From NCBI GenBank assembly GCA_910586955.1, contig CAJUMM010000057.1, positions 1-17,318 of the forward strand: 17,318 nucleotides of DNA. Direction: 5' to 3'. The notes under the pieces are model-generated. The model made no database searches and was not told where the DNA came from. It was given only the letters and a program-made list of their open reading frames with translations. The stretch comes from an uncultured Lachnospiraceae bacterium. GTDB lineage: Bacteria; Bacillota; Clostridia; Lachnospirales; Lachnospiraceae. Below are positions 1 through 7,302 of this stretch, piece by piece. The translations under genes were made by a program, and so were the position numbers. Positions within the stretch are counted from its first letter, which is position 1. The number at the start of each line of letters is the position of its first letter.

Positions 1-56
1 CCTTTTTTGTTCACATAAAAATATTTTATTCCAGACATTGATGGTTGTCAAGGATG

Positions 57-99
57 AAAAAGACGGGTAAAAAGCAATCGCTTTTTACCCGTCTTTTTT
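57..99. terminator. Strong intrinsic terminator, probably bidirectional
   Basis: A perfect 19-base inverted repeat (57-75 against 80-98) encloses the loop AATC. Its core, GACGGGTAAAAAGC with its complement, is flanked by an A-run on the left and six T on the right. Each strand therefore reads as a stem followed by a U-tract. On the minus strand it lies about 50 bases past the stop codon of the PTS permease gene, so it should end that transcript. On the plus strand it could stop transcription entering from before base 1. Bases 1-56 and 100-146 contain nothing else I can identify; 1-30 is AT-rich with one TGTTCA hexamer at 8-13. Confidence 0.9.
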
Positions 100-146
100 C
101 GAATCCAGTATTATAGCTGCCTGTTGAGCGCAATGGAAAGGCAGTG

Positions 147-2054
147 TCAGGCTTTCAGGCGCATCAGCGGATCGCCGGGCATAAGCTTGCCGGAAGCCAA
201 AACTTCAACAGATGCCAGTTCATCGGAATTCGTAACTGCGACCATAATAGTAGCCGGGTGGCCGGCTGCCTTGATTTTCTCCAAATCTATGGTCAGCAGG
301 AGGTCTCCTTTTTTTACGGTCTGTCCTTCTGTGATGTGGCTTTGAAATCCGTCTCCGTTCATTCCTACCGTATCGATACCCACATGGATGAGCAGTTCCA
401 CGCCGCCTGCTTCGATGCCTATGGCATGCAGCGTATCAGCCAGCTGGCTGATTGTGCCGCCCATAGGGGAATAAACTTTGCCGGTTTCCGGCTCGATGCC
501 GCAGCATATTCCAAGGATACCCTGGGAAAATGTGGGGTCGGGAATTTCTGCCATGGGAACAAAGGTACCTTGGGCTGCGGCACACAGCACATCAGGGAAA
601 GGTGCCGGGGCCGGTTTCGGAACATCCTTTTTAACGGCAGGATTGGCTTCCATGACTTCCGGGGGCACTGCGAAGAACCAGCACAGGGCGAAAGCCGTAA
701 TAAAGGTAGCAAGGGCAAGTATCACGTACATCACCAGCTGGGAGGGACTATATATGTACAGCAGCAGCCCGGGAATTGTAGTGATGCCGTTGCCGGTGCC
801 TTTCATTCCCAGCAGCATGGTAATCATGCCGGCTATGCCGTTGATGGAGCAGCTGAGCAGAAACGGTTTCATGCCGTAACGCAGGATAACGCCGAACAAT
901 GCAGGTTCACCGATACCCAGCAGGGCGGATACGGTAGCGCTGGGGCCGATGGCGCGGATTTCTTTCTTTTTGGCCTTTATAGAGATGGCAAGACATACGC
1001 CGGCGGAGGAAAAGCCGCACATGCACAAAATGGCGTTAAAGGGGTTGAAGCCGGTGCTGGCTAACAGGCTGATCTCCAGCATGTTGAAGATGTGGTGAAC
1101 ACCTGTAAGGGTGATAATGGACCAGAAGAAGCCGACGATCAAACCGCCGATGCCAAGAGGAAGTCCCAGTGCATACTCCACGATAACCAGCAGGACATTT
1201 TCCAGCGTATGCAGGAGCGGCCCGATGACCAGCAGAGAGAGAATCAGCATCACAAACAGTACCAGAAAAGGCGTGATCATAAAGTCAAAGACTGCAGGAA
1301 CCGTTTTCCGCAGTTTCTTTTCCAGCTTGCTGCCGATGACGCCGGCTACAAAGGCCGGCAGGATGCTTCCCTGATAACCGACGATGGGAATAAAGCCAAA
1401 AAGCATAAGAGGTGTTACGCCGCTGGAAGGATCCGCCACGGAGTAGGCATTTGGCAGAGAGCCGTTCACCAGCATCAGTCCCAGGATCAGGCCCAGAACC
1501 GGGGAGCCGCCAAATACGCGGAAGGTAGACCAGCAGACAATAGCAGGCAGGAATGCAAAAGTGGTGCCGGAAAGCACATCCACCAGAACCTGAAATGTCT
1601 GGGGGATATCGGCGTTGGTCATACCGAATAGTGCCAGGAAGTTGTCGTTAAGCAGAGCTCCCTTTAAGCCCAGGAACAGACCGGTAGCTACCAGGGCAGG
1701 TATAACAGGCACAAAAACGTCCCCAAAGGTACGGATGGCTTTCTGCAGCTGGTTTTTTCCGTCCATTTTGGCTTCCTTGGCTTCGCTGGCAGTTGTCTCT
1801 GCAATACCCAGCTGAATAACCTGTTCATAGACCCGGTTGACATGGCCGGTGCCGAAGATGATTTGATACTGCCCGGCTGTGAAAAAGGTCCCTTTTACAG
1901 CATCGATTTCCCCGACCTTTTCATCGTCCGCCAGAGAGCGGTCTGCCACAATGAGGCGCAGACGGGTGGCGCAGTGGGCGGCGGATTTGATGTTTTCCGA
2001 TCCGCCAACGGCTTGAATCACTTCTTTTGCGATTTTCGCATAATCGTAGTTCAT
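147..2054 (-). CDS. PTS sugar permease EIIBCA, sucrose/beta-glucoside family
   Basis: This is a membrane permease of the phosphoenolpyruvate phosphotransferase system, which imports a sugar and phosphorylates it. The 635 residues contain all three domains in order. EIIB (about 1-85) has its phosphocysteine C28 in AAHCATRLRL. EIIC (about 105-465) has many hydrophobic segments and E383 in the LLGIGEPALFGV motif, where relatives usually have ITEP. A Pro/Ala-rich linker (about 471-488) leads to a Crr-like EIIA (about 490-635) with H542 and the likely phosphohistidine H557 in LLIHVGIDT. The AAHCATRLRL signature favours the sucrose branch over trehalose permeases, but specificity cannot be fixed from sequence. 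I chose the ATG at 2054 because AAGGAGG lies just before it; the in-frame TTG at 2069 would put that site inside the gene. It is divergent from the HAD-GH13-GH36 operon and probably shares its inducer. Confidence 0.93.
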   Translation of the reverse strand: MNYDYAKIAKEVIQAVGGSENIKSAAHCATRLRLIVADRSLADDEKVGEIDAVKGTFFTAGQYQIIFGTGHVNRVYEQVIQLGIAETTASEAKEAKMDGKNQLQKAIRTFGDVFVPVIPALVATGLFLGLKGALLNDNFLALFGMTNADIPQTFQVLVDVLSGTTFAFLPAIVCWSTFRVFGGSPVLGLILGLMLVNGSLPNAYSVADPSSGVTPLMLFGFIPIVGYQGSILPAFVAGVIGSKLEKKLRKTVPAVFDFMITPFLVLFVMLILSLLVIGPLLHTLENVLLVIVEYALGLPLGIGGLIVGFFWSIITLTGVHHIFNMLEISLLASTGFNPFNAILCMCGFSSAGVCLAISIKAKKKEIRAIGPSATVSALLGIGEPALFGVILRYGMKPFLLSCSINGIAGMITMLLGMKGTGNGITTIPGLLLYIYSPSQLVMYVILALATFITAFALCWFFAVPPEVMEANPAVKKDVPKPAPAPFPDVLCAAAQGTFVPMAEIPDPTFSQGILGICCGIEPETGKVYSPMGGTISQLADTLHAIGIEAGGVELLIHVGIDTVGMNGDGFQSHITEGQTVKKGDLLLTIDLEKIKAAGHPATIMVAVTNSDELASVEVLASGKLMPGDPLMRLKA

Positions 2055-2078
2055 AGTTTCCTCCTTCAATAAATATTT

Positions 2079-2102
2079 TGATACATGAAATTTGATGTAT
2101 CA
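2079..2102. promoter_or_regulatory. 24-bp near-palindrome, probable operator of the PTS gene
   Basis: Arms TGATACAT and ATGTATCA are perfect 8-base inverted repeats. The 8-base centre GAAATTTG is itself palindromic except for its outer bases. It overlaps the candidate minus-strand -10 box (2099-2104) and extends over the likely start of transcription, where a repressor would block initiation. It could instead form an AU-rich hairpin in the leader. It does not resemble the RAT site of BglG/LicT-type antiterminators. No regulator gene is in the window, so the binding protein is unknown. Confidence 0.6.
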
Positions 2103-2126
2103 TAATGTATGCGTGTTCATTTTGAA
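2099..2126 (-). promoter_or_regulatory. Candidate promoter for the PTS permease gene
   Basis: Read on the minus strand, TTCAAA (2126-2121) is followed after 16 bases by TATGAT (2104-2099), a 4/6 and a 5/6 match to sigma-A boxes. Transcription would start near 2092. An alternative is TTGACT (2159-2154) with TATTCT (2135-2130) at an 18-base spacing. The first is preferred because the 24-bp palindrome overlaps its -10 box. Confidence 0.4.
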
Positions 2127-2190
2127 AGGAGAATAACACGCAAGGGGGCAAAAAGTCAATATAACAGTAGAAAAAAATGTAAAAACAGCA

Positions 2191-2202
2191 TTTTGTACAA
2201 AA
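2191..2202. repeat. 12-bp perfect palindrome in the divergent control region
   Basis: TTTTGTACAAAA is a perfect dyad in the AT-rich stretch between the two divergent promoters. It could be part of an operator, but short AT-rich palindromes arise easily in such sequence. It resembles the TGTTCAAAA half-site found nearby, with GTAC replacing GTTC. Confidence 0.25.
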
Positions 2203-2217
2203 AATAGGACTTCAATT

Positions 2218-2270
2218 TGTTCAAAACAGAAAAAGAAAATTTGCGGATTGACAGGAATATTTTTTGAACA
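2218..2270. promoter_or_regulatory. Inverted repeat pair bracketing the -35 box, candidate activator or repressor site
   Basis: TGTTCAAAA (2218-2226) and its exact reverse complement TTTTGAACA (2262-2270) have centres 44 bases apart, about four helical turns. One copy is upstream of the -35 box at 2248-2253, and the other fills the spacer directly before the -10 box. A third TGTTCA is at 2114-2119, inside TTCATTTTGAA near the minus-strand -35. The layout fits a regulator that loops or acts on both divergent promoters. Confidence 0.45.
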
Positions 2271-2276
2271 TATAAT
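2248..2276 (+). promoter_or_regulatory. Consensus sigma-A promoter of the HAD-GH13-GH36 operon
   Basis: TTGACA (2248-2253) and TATAAT (2271-2276) both match the consensus fully and are separated by exactly 17 bases. Transcription should start near 2283, giving a leader of about 45 bases before the GTG start at 2327. A promoter this strong in a catabolic operon would be expected to be under repression, and candidate operator and cre sequences overlap it. Confidence 0.88.
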
Positions 2277-2283
2277 AGAAAAA

Positions 2284-2299
2284 ATGAAAGCGAGTTCAT
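2284..2299 (+). promoter_or_regulatory. CcpA catabolite-responsive element (cre)
   Basis: ATGAAAGCGAGTTCAT matches the Gram-positive cre consensus WTGNAARCGNWWWCAW at 15 of 16 positions; only G2294 differs. Its 5-base arms, ATGAA and TTCAT, form a perfect dyad. It starts about one base past the predicted start of transcription, where CcpA with HPr-Ser-P classically represses. The site could also serve another LacI-family repressor, since these operators share this form. Confidence 0.72.
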
Positions 2300-2326
2300 A
2301 CTAGATTTTTATTTCAGGAGGATATT

Positions 2327-3157
2327 GTGGATAGGAAATTGATATTTTTGGATATTGACGGTACTCTGACTGAACCGGGAAAAAATGTCCCGCCTCCATC
2401 TGCGGCTGAGGCGGTCCGCCGGGCCAGGGAAAAGGGACACAAAGTTGTATTGTGTTCCGGAAGGAATTATGGAATGCTCGTTCCTGTGCTGCAGTTTGGC
2501 TTTGACGGGCTGGCTGCCAGTGCCGGCGGTTATATTGAATATAAGGGCCAGGTGATTTACGACTGTCCCATGACCCCCAAGCAGCAGGCCAGGGTACTGG
2601 ATGTGTTTAAGGAAAGCGGTATTTACCGTACCATAGGAGGCAGGAAGCGCAGCTATACCGATGAGGGCTTTAAGGAATTTCTGGCAGAACATGCACAGTC
2701 TAAAGGCAACAGCGAACTGCTGCGGTGGCGGATTCAGATTGAAAATGAACTGGATATCCGTCCCATGTCGGAATACGACGGGGAGCCCATCTATGGCATG
2801 GCATTTATGAGCCGGGGAGCAGAGCGTCTGAAAAGGCCCATGGAAGTACTGCAGGATGAATTTGATTTCTGCATACAGGACGAGGATAGCTGCGGCATTG
2901 TGAACGGAGAACTTTCCAGCAAGGCATTTGATAAAGGAGGTGCGGTAAGAAGGCTGTGTGAATTTTTGGGAATATCCAAAGAGGACACCATTGCCTTCGG
3001 AGACAGTATGAATGACTTGGAGATGCTTCAGGCTGCGGGAACCGGCGTCTGCATGGCCAATGGCAGTCCGTCCCTTTTAAAAATAGCCGGCATGGTCTGC
3101 CCGCCGGTGACAGAAGACGGAATTTATAAAGCTTTTGAAAAACTAAAGCTACTTTAA
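2327..3157 (+). CDS. Cof-type HAD-superfamily sugar-phosphate phosphatase
   Basis: This is a cytosolic Mg-dependent phosphohydrolase of 276 residues, the usual length for Cof/IIB-type HAD enzymes. Motif I is DIDGT with nucleophile D9 and acid/base D11. Motif II is S44 in LCSGR, the motif III lysine is K203 in FDKGG, and motif IV is GDSMND with D226 and D230. The large cap domain between motifs II and III (about 85-185) sets specificity and is not diagnostic. The start is GTG, placed by AGGAGG at 2316-2321 five bases upstream. It is first in an operon with GH13 and GH36 enzymes and divergent from a PTS permease. The context suggests it dephosphorylates a sugar phosphate made by the PTS, but general Cof phosphatases are often promiscuous. 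Confidence 0.9.
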   Translation: MDRKLIFLDIDGTLTEPGKNVPPPSAAEAVRRAREKGHKVVLCSGRNYGMLVPVLQFGFDGLAASAGGYIEYKGQVIYDCPMTPKQQARVLDVFKESGIYRTIGGRKRSYTDEGFKEFLAEHAQSKGNSELLRWRIQIENELDIRPMSEYDGEPIYGMAFMSRGAERLKRPMEVLQDEFDFCIQDEDSCGIVNGELSSKAFDKGGAVRRLCEFLGISKEDTIAFGDSMNDLEMLQAAGTGVCMANGSPSLLKIAGMVCPPVTEDGIYKAFEKLKLL

Positions 3158-3174
3158 GAAAGCAGGTGACAGGA

Positions 3175-5028
3175 ATGACCAGGGAAGATGAGATGCAGTT
3201 CCAGAGACGCTTGGCCCGCCATATAGATGAATTGCGGTGGCTGTATATGGAGCTTTACGGAAACAGTTCCATGTTTGCGGAGCTCTGCCGGAAGCTTTAT
3301 GATTTTTCCGCAGAGCGGCCGGCAGCTTTGAAAAAACGGGATTTGGAGAGGGAAGAGAATCCGGAGTGGTACAAGTCCAGCGCTCTTACCGGTATGATGA
3401 TGTATATTGATAATTTTGCCGGAAATTTGGAGGGACTTAAGGAAAAGCTGCCTTATATCCGGGAAGCCGGAGTAAATCTGTTACACTTGATGCCTTTTTT
3501 GGATACGGTGCCCGGCCGCAGCGACGGCGGTTATGCCGTAGCAGATTTCCGCAAAGTCAGGCCTGATTTGGGAACCATGGAGGATTTGGAAAAACTGGCG
3601 GCTGTGTGCCATGAAAAGGGAATCAATCTGTGCATGGATTTTGTAATGAACCATACCAGCCAGGACCACGAATGGGCCAAGAGAGCCCGTCAGGGAGAAG
3701 GGGAATACATGAGCCGGTATTTCTTTTTTGCGGATCCTTCCATTCCGGCGGAGTATGAGAAAACCGTGCCTCAGGTATTTCCTGCCACTGCGCCGGGAAA
3801 TTTCACATGGCTGGATGACTGTAAACATTATGTCATGACTTCCTTTTACCCCTATCAATGGGATTTGAACTATCAGAACCCCAGGGTGTTTAATGAGATG
3901 ATGTACAATTATCTTTTCCTGGCAAACAAGGGTATGGATATGCTCCGCATTGATGCTGTGCCGTATATATGGAAGGAGCTGGGGACGGACTGCCGTAACC
4001 GGCCCCAGGTCCACACGATTGTGCGGATGATGCGCATGATCGGTGAGATTGTCTGTCCAAGCGTAATTCTGCTGGGAGAGGTGGTTATGGAACCGGTAAA
4101 GGTAGTTCCCTACTTTGGCAGTATCGAAAAACCGGAGTGCCATTTGTTGTACAATGTGACCACCATGTGTACCACATGGCATACCGTGGCAACCAGGGAT
4201 ACCCGCCTGCTGCGCAGGCAGCTGGATGCGGTAAACGCCCTGCCTAAGGACTATGTGTTCCTTAATTATCTCCGCTGCCACGATGACATTGGCTGGGGGC
4301 TGGATTATGAGTGGCTGAAACAGAGCTTTGGCATAGATGAAGTGCTCCATAAGCGGTATCTGAACGATTACTTCCAGGGATATGCAGGTAACAGCAACAG
4401 CCGGGGGGAGCTTTACAATGATGATATTGCCAGCGGCGACGCCCGGCTCTGCGGTACGACGGCAAGCCTGTGCGGTATCGAAAAGGCAGGATTTGAGCAG
4501 GATAGCGAAGGGATGGAGCGGGCAGTGCAGTTTGATTTGACGCTCCATGCCATGATGTTTATGCAGACCGGCATTCCTATGCTGTACAGCGGGGATGAAC
4601 TGGCCCAGGTAAATGACTACAGCTATAAGGAGGATCCGCAAAAAGCGGATGACAGCCGCTATCTTCACCGGGGAAGGATGAGATGGGAGTTATCGGAACA
4701 TATCTATGATTTGGAAACCCCTGAAGGGAAGGTATTTTGCGGGCTCCAGGTACTGAACGCTCTGCGGGGGATTTCCCCGGCCTTTGGAACTACGGCAGAT
4801 GTGTGGACGCTGGATACCGGTGACAATGGCCTGCTGGCCCTGGGGCGGTATGCAAAAGGGCAGAAAATCATCGGCGTATTTAACTTCACGGAGTGGGAAA
4901 AGACCGTTACATTTCCCCATGATCCGGGGGAATTTACGGATATGCTGACGGGTGAGCATTATTTGCTGCAGGATCTGCCTGTTCCGGCTTATGGTTTTTA
5001 TTATTTGGAACAATGGAACGGAGAATAG
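3175..5028 (+). CDS. GH13 enzyme of the amylosucrase / sucrose-hydrolase type
   Basis: This is a retaining alpha-glucan-active enzyme. An all-alpha N-terminal part (about 1-80) precedes the TIM barrel, as in amylosucrases. In the 617-residue numbering from the ATG at 3175, the nucleophile is D260 in MLRIDAVPYIWK, the acid/base is E302 in LLGEVVMEP, and the third acid is D370 in CHDDIGW. Further marks are GRSDGGYAV (D117), DFVMNHTS, QWDLNYQNP, and ADDSRYLHR, whose Arg would pair with D117 as in Neisseria amylosucrase. The family cleaves sucrose and either transfers glucose to a glucan or releases it. There is no signal peptide, so it is cytosolic. AGGTGA at 3164-3169 favours the ATG at 3175; a GTG at 3166 would add three residues. 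It follows the phosphatase gene by 17 bases. Sucrose phosphorylase-like activity cannot be excluded. Confidence 0.87.
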   Translation: MTREDEMQFQRRLARHIDELRWLYMELYGNSSMFAELCRKLYDFSAERPAALKKRDLEREENPEWYKSSALTGMMMYIDNFAGNLEGLKEKLPYIREAGVNLLHLMPFLDTVPGRSDGGYAVADFRKVRPDLGTMEDLEKLAAVCHEKGINLCMDFVMNHTSQDHEWAKRARQGEGEYMSRYFFFADPSIPAEYEKTVPQVFPATAPGNFTWLDDCKHYVMTSFYPYQWDLNYQNPRVFNEMMYNYLFLANKGMDMLRIDAVPYIWKELGTDCRNRPQVHTIVRMMRMIGEIVCPSVILLGEVVMEPVKVVPYFGSIEKPECHLLYNVTTMCTTWHTVATRDTRLLRRQLDAVNALPKDYVFLNYLRCHDDIGWGLDYEWLKQSFGIDEVLHKRYLNDYFQGYAGNSNSRGELYNDDIASGDARLCGTTASLCGIEKAGFEQDSEGMERAVQFDLTLHAMMFMQTGIPMLYSGDELAQVNDYSYKEDPQKADDSRYLHRGRMRWELSEHIYDLETPEGKVFCGLQVLNALRGISPAFGTTADVWTLDTGDNGLLALGRYAKGQKIIGVFNFTEWEKTVTFPHDPGEFTDMLTGEHYLLQDLPVPAYGFYYLEQWNGE

Positions 5029-5032
5029 AAAT

Positions 5033-7294
5033 ATGGCCATAATCGCAGATGATCAGGGAAGGATTTTTACATTACAGACGAAACATTCCACGTATCAGAT
5101 GAAAGCAGATGCCCAGAATGTCCTGCTTCACACTTATTACGGAGAAAAAACAGATAACAGTGACAAGTCTCTTTTGTTCTGCCGGGCAGACAGAGGCTTT
5201 TCGGGCAATCCCTATGAAATGGGAATGCGGGACAGGACCTATTCTCTGGATTCCCTTCCGCAGGAATACAGCAGTTTCGGAACGGGTGACTACCGGATAA
5301 CTTCTCTGAGGGTACAAAATAAGGACGGCAGCCAGGGGGCGGAGCTGCGCTATACCGGATACCAGGTGCAGGAAGGAAAATATGCCATTCCAGACCTGCC
5401 CGCGGTGTATGCGGCAAATGAGGAGGCGGAAACTCTGGTTATCCGGCTGGCGGATCCCTATTCCGGCCTGGAAGCGGAACTGTATTACGGGATCCTGGAG
5501 GAGATGGATGTTATTACCAGAGCCGTAAAAATAACAAATCATGGAAGGGATGATATTGTTTTAAAGAAAGCGGCCAGTATGAATCTTGACTGGGAGTACG
5601 GTGATTTTCAATGGCTCTCTTTTTACGGAAGGCACAGCATGGAGATGAACCTTCAAAGAGAAACCATTCATCATGGCATACAGGCAGTGGGAAGCGTCAG
5701 GGGAGCAAGCAGCCATCAATATAATCCCTTTGTTATTATGTGTGAAAAAGGCGCAAATGAAACCATGGGAAGCTGTTATGGTTTTTCCTTTGTGTACAGC
5801 GGGGAGTTTTTGATAGAAGCAGAGAAGGATCAGATTGACAGAACCAGGCTGATCTGCGGGATTCACCCGGATAATTTTTCCTGGATCCTGCAAGGGGGCG
5901 GTACGCTCTGGCTTCCGGAAGTGATCATGACATACAGCGGGAAGGGACTGGGGAAGTTAAGCAGGAATTTCCATAAGGTACTCAGGGAGCATATCTGCCG
6001 GGGAAAGTGGAAAACTATGCGCCGTCCCATCCTGATTAATAACTGGGAGGCAACGTATTTTAATTTTACCGGGGAAAAACTCATAGACATTGCAAAGCAG
6101 GCAAAAGAACTGGGAATAGAATTGTTTGTAATGGATGACGGCTGGTTTGGAAACAGGCAGGACGACAGTTCCGGCCTGGGGGACTGGTTTCCCAATGAAA
6201 AGAAGCTTGGTTGTACCTTGAAAGAGTTGGCAGAGCGCATTACCGCAGAGGGGATGAGGTTCGGCATCTGGCTGGAACCGGAAGGAATATCCGAAGACAG
6301 CAGCTTGTACAGAAGCCATCCGGACTGGGTGGTAGGGATTCCCGGGAGAAAGCCATGCCTGAGCAGGGGACAGTGGGTTCTGGATTTCTCCAGAAAGGAC
6401 GTACAGGACTATATCATAAAGAGAATTTCAGAATTATTTGACGGGATACCGGTATCTTATGTGAAATGGGACTGCAACCGGGCAATCTGTGATAAATTCA
6501 GCGGGATGCTGGATGGCAGCAGGCAGGGAGAATTTGCACACAGATATGTGCTGGGGCTGTACAGGGTATTGGAAGAACTGACAGAGAAGTTTCCTGAAAT
6601 ACTGTTTGAGGGCTGCGGAGGAGGCGGAGGCCGGTTTGACGCCGGGATGCTCTATTATATGCCCCAGATATGGGGCAGTGACACCACCGATGCAGTGGAG
6701 AGGCTGAGCATCCAGTACGGAGCTTCTTTCGGATATCCGGTTTCTGCAATGGGAACCCATGTCTCCACGGCTCCCAATCATCAGACCGGACGGGTGGTAC
6801 CCCTTTCTACAAGAGGATGTGTGGCCATGGCAGGGACCTTTGGCTATGAGCTGGACCTTAGCGGACTGACATTGGAAGAGAAAGGGGAGATAAAAGAGCA
6901 GATTGGAAGATTTAAAAAGCATTACGATTTGATCCAGCGTGGCGACTATTACAGGATAACCAGTCCACTGGAGGGTACCTGTACCGTGTGGGAGATTGCG
7001 GACCCTTCCGGGAAAGAAGCCTTAGTCAGTGCAGTCTATCATCATGTGCAGGCCAATCCGGTACCGGTGAGAGTAAAAGTACAAGGATTAAAGGACGAAG
7101 CCGTCTATCAGCTGCTTCTGAACGAGGACTTTAAAGAAACATATCCGGATAGGCGGCTGCCCTACGGATTTGGTCCGGGGGAAGTGATCAGCGGCGCTGC
7201 TTTAAGGCAGTTTGGCTTTCTTGTCCCGGAGGCTGTAAATGGGTTCCAGGCATGGCAGATTTATATAAAGGAATGTCCGGAGCTTGGCAGTTAA
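5033..7294 (+). CDS. Alpha-galactosidase, glycoside hydrolase family 36
   Basis: This enzyme hydrolyses alpha-1,6-galactosides such as melibiose, raffinose and stachyose. The 753 residues form an N-terminal beta-sandwich (about 1-320), a TIM barrel (about 330-650) and a C-terminal beta domain. The nucleophile is D480 in YVKWDCNR and the acid/base is D550 in WGSDTTDAVER, nearly the numbering of Geobacillus AgaA. NNWEATYFNF, LFVMDDGWFG and MGTHVSTAPNHQTGR are also family marks. Three motifs differ from common members: EPEGIS instead of EPEMV/IS, CGGGGGRFD instead of CSGGGGRFD, and GSDTTD instead of TSDNTD, so preference may be shifted. No signal peptide is seen. I chose the ATG at 5033, four bases after the GH13 stop with GGAG upstream; the open frame back to 4952 overlaps the GH13 gene. 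Confidence 0.92.
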   Translation: MAIIADDQGRIFTLQTKHSTYQMKADAQNVLLHTYYGEKTDNSDKSLLFCRADRGFSGNPYEMGMRDRTYSLDSLPQEYSSFGTGDYRITSLRVQNKDGSQGAELRYTGYQVQEGKYAIPDLPAVYAANEEAETLVIRLADPYSGLEAELYYGILEEMDVITRAVKITNHGRDDIVLKKAASMNLDWEYGDFQWLSFYGRHSMEMNLQRETIHHGIQAVGSVRGASSHQYNPFVIMCEKGANETMGSCYGFSFVYSGEFLIEAEKDQIDRTRLICGIHPDNFSWILQGGGTLWLPEVIMTYSGKGLGKLSRNFHKVLREHICRGKWKTMRRPILINNWEATYFNFTGEKLIDIAKQAKELGIELFVMDDGWFGNRQDDSSGLGDWFPNEKKLGCTLKELAERITAEGMRFGIWLEPEGISEDSSLYRSHPDWVVGIPGRKPCLSRGQWVLDFSRKDVQDYIIKRISELFDGIPVSYVKWDCNRAICDKFSGMLDGSRQGEFAHRYVLGLYRVLEELTEKFPEILFEGCGGGGGRFDAGMLYYMPQIWGSDTTDAVERLSIQYGASFGYPVSAMGTHVSTAPNHQTGRVVPLSTRGCVAMAGTFGYELDLSGLTLEEKGEIKEQIGRFKKHYDLIQRGDYYRITSPLEGTCTVWEIADPSGKEALVSAVYHHVQANPVPVRVKVQGLKDEAVYQLLLNEDFKETYPDRRLPYGFGPGEVISGAALRQFGFLVPEAVNGFQAWQIYIKECPELGS

Positions 7295-7302
7295 ACTGCG
7301 GT

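Noticed and set aside
144..1064. Plus-strand open frame (306 codons) opposite the PTS permease gene
   Set aside because: The translation is a Gly/His/Cys-rich mirror of the EIIA and EIIC coding sequence, with no motif. The minus-strand gene is clearly the real one.
2055..2330. BglG/LicT-type antiterminator site and terminator in the PTS leader
   Set aside because: No sequence resembling a RAT element, and no terminator with a T-run, is found between the candidate promoter and the ribosome binding site. The dyad at 2079-2102 fits an operator better.
3481..4668. Long minus-strand open frame (395 codons) opposite the GH13 gene
   Set aside because: It is fully antisense to a gene with intact catalytic motifs, its product is rich in His, Gln and Ile with no recognisable domain, and it has no proper ribosome binding site. 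It is a codon-bias shadow.
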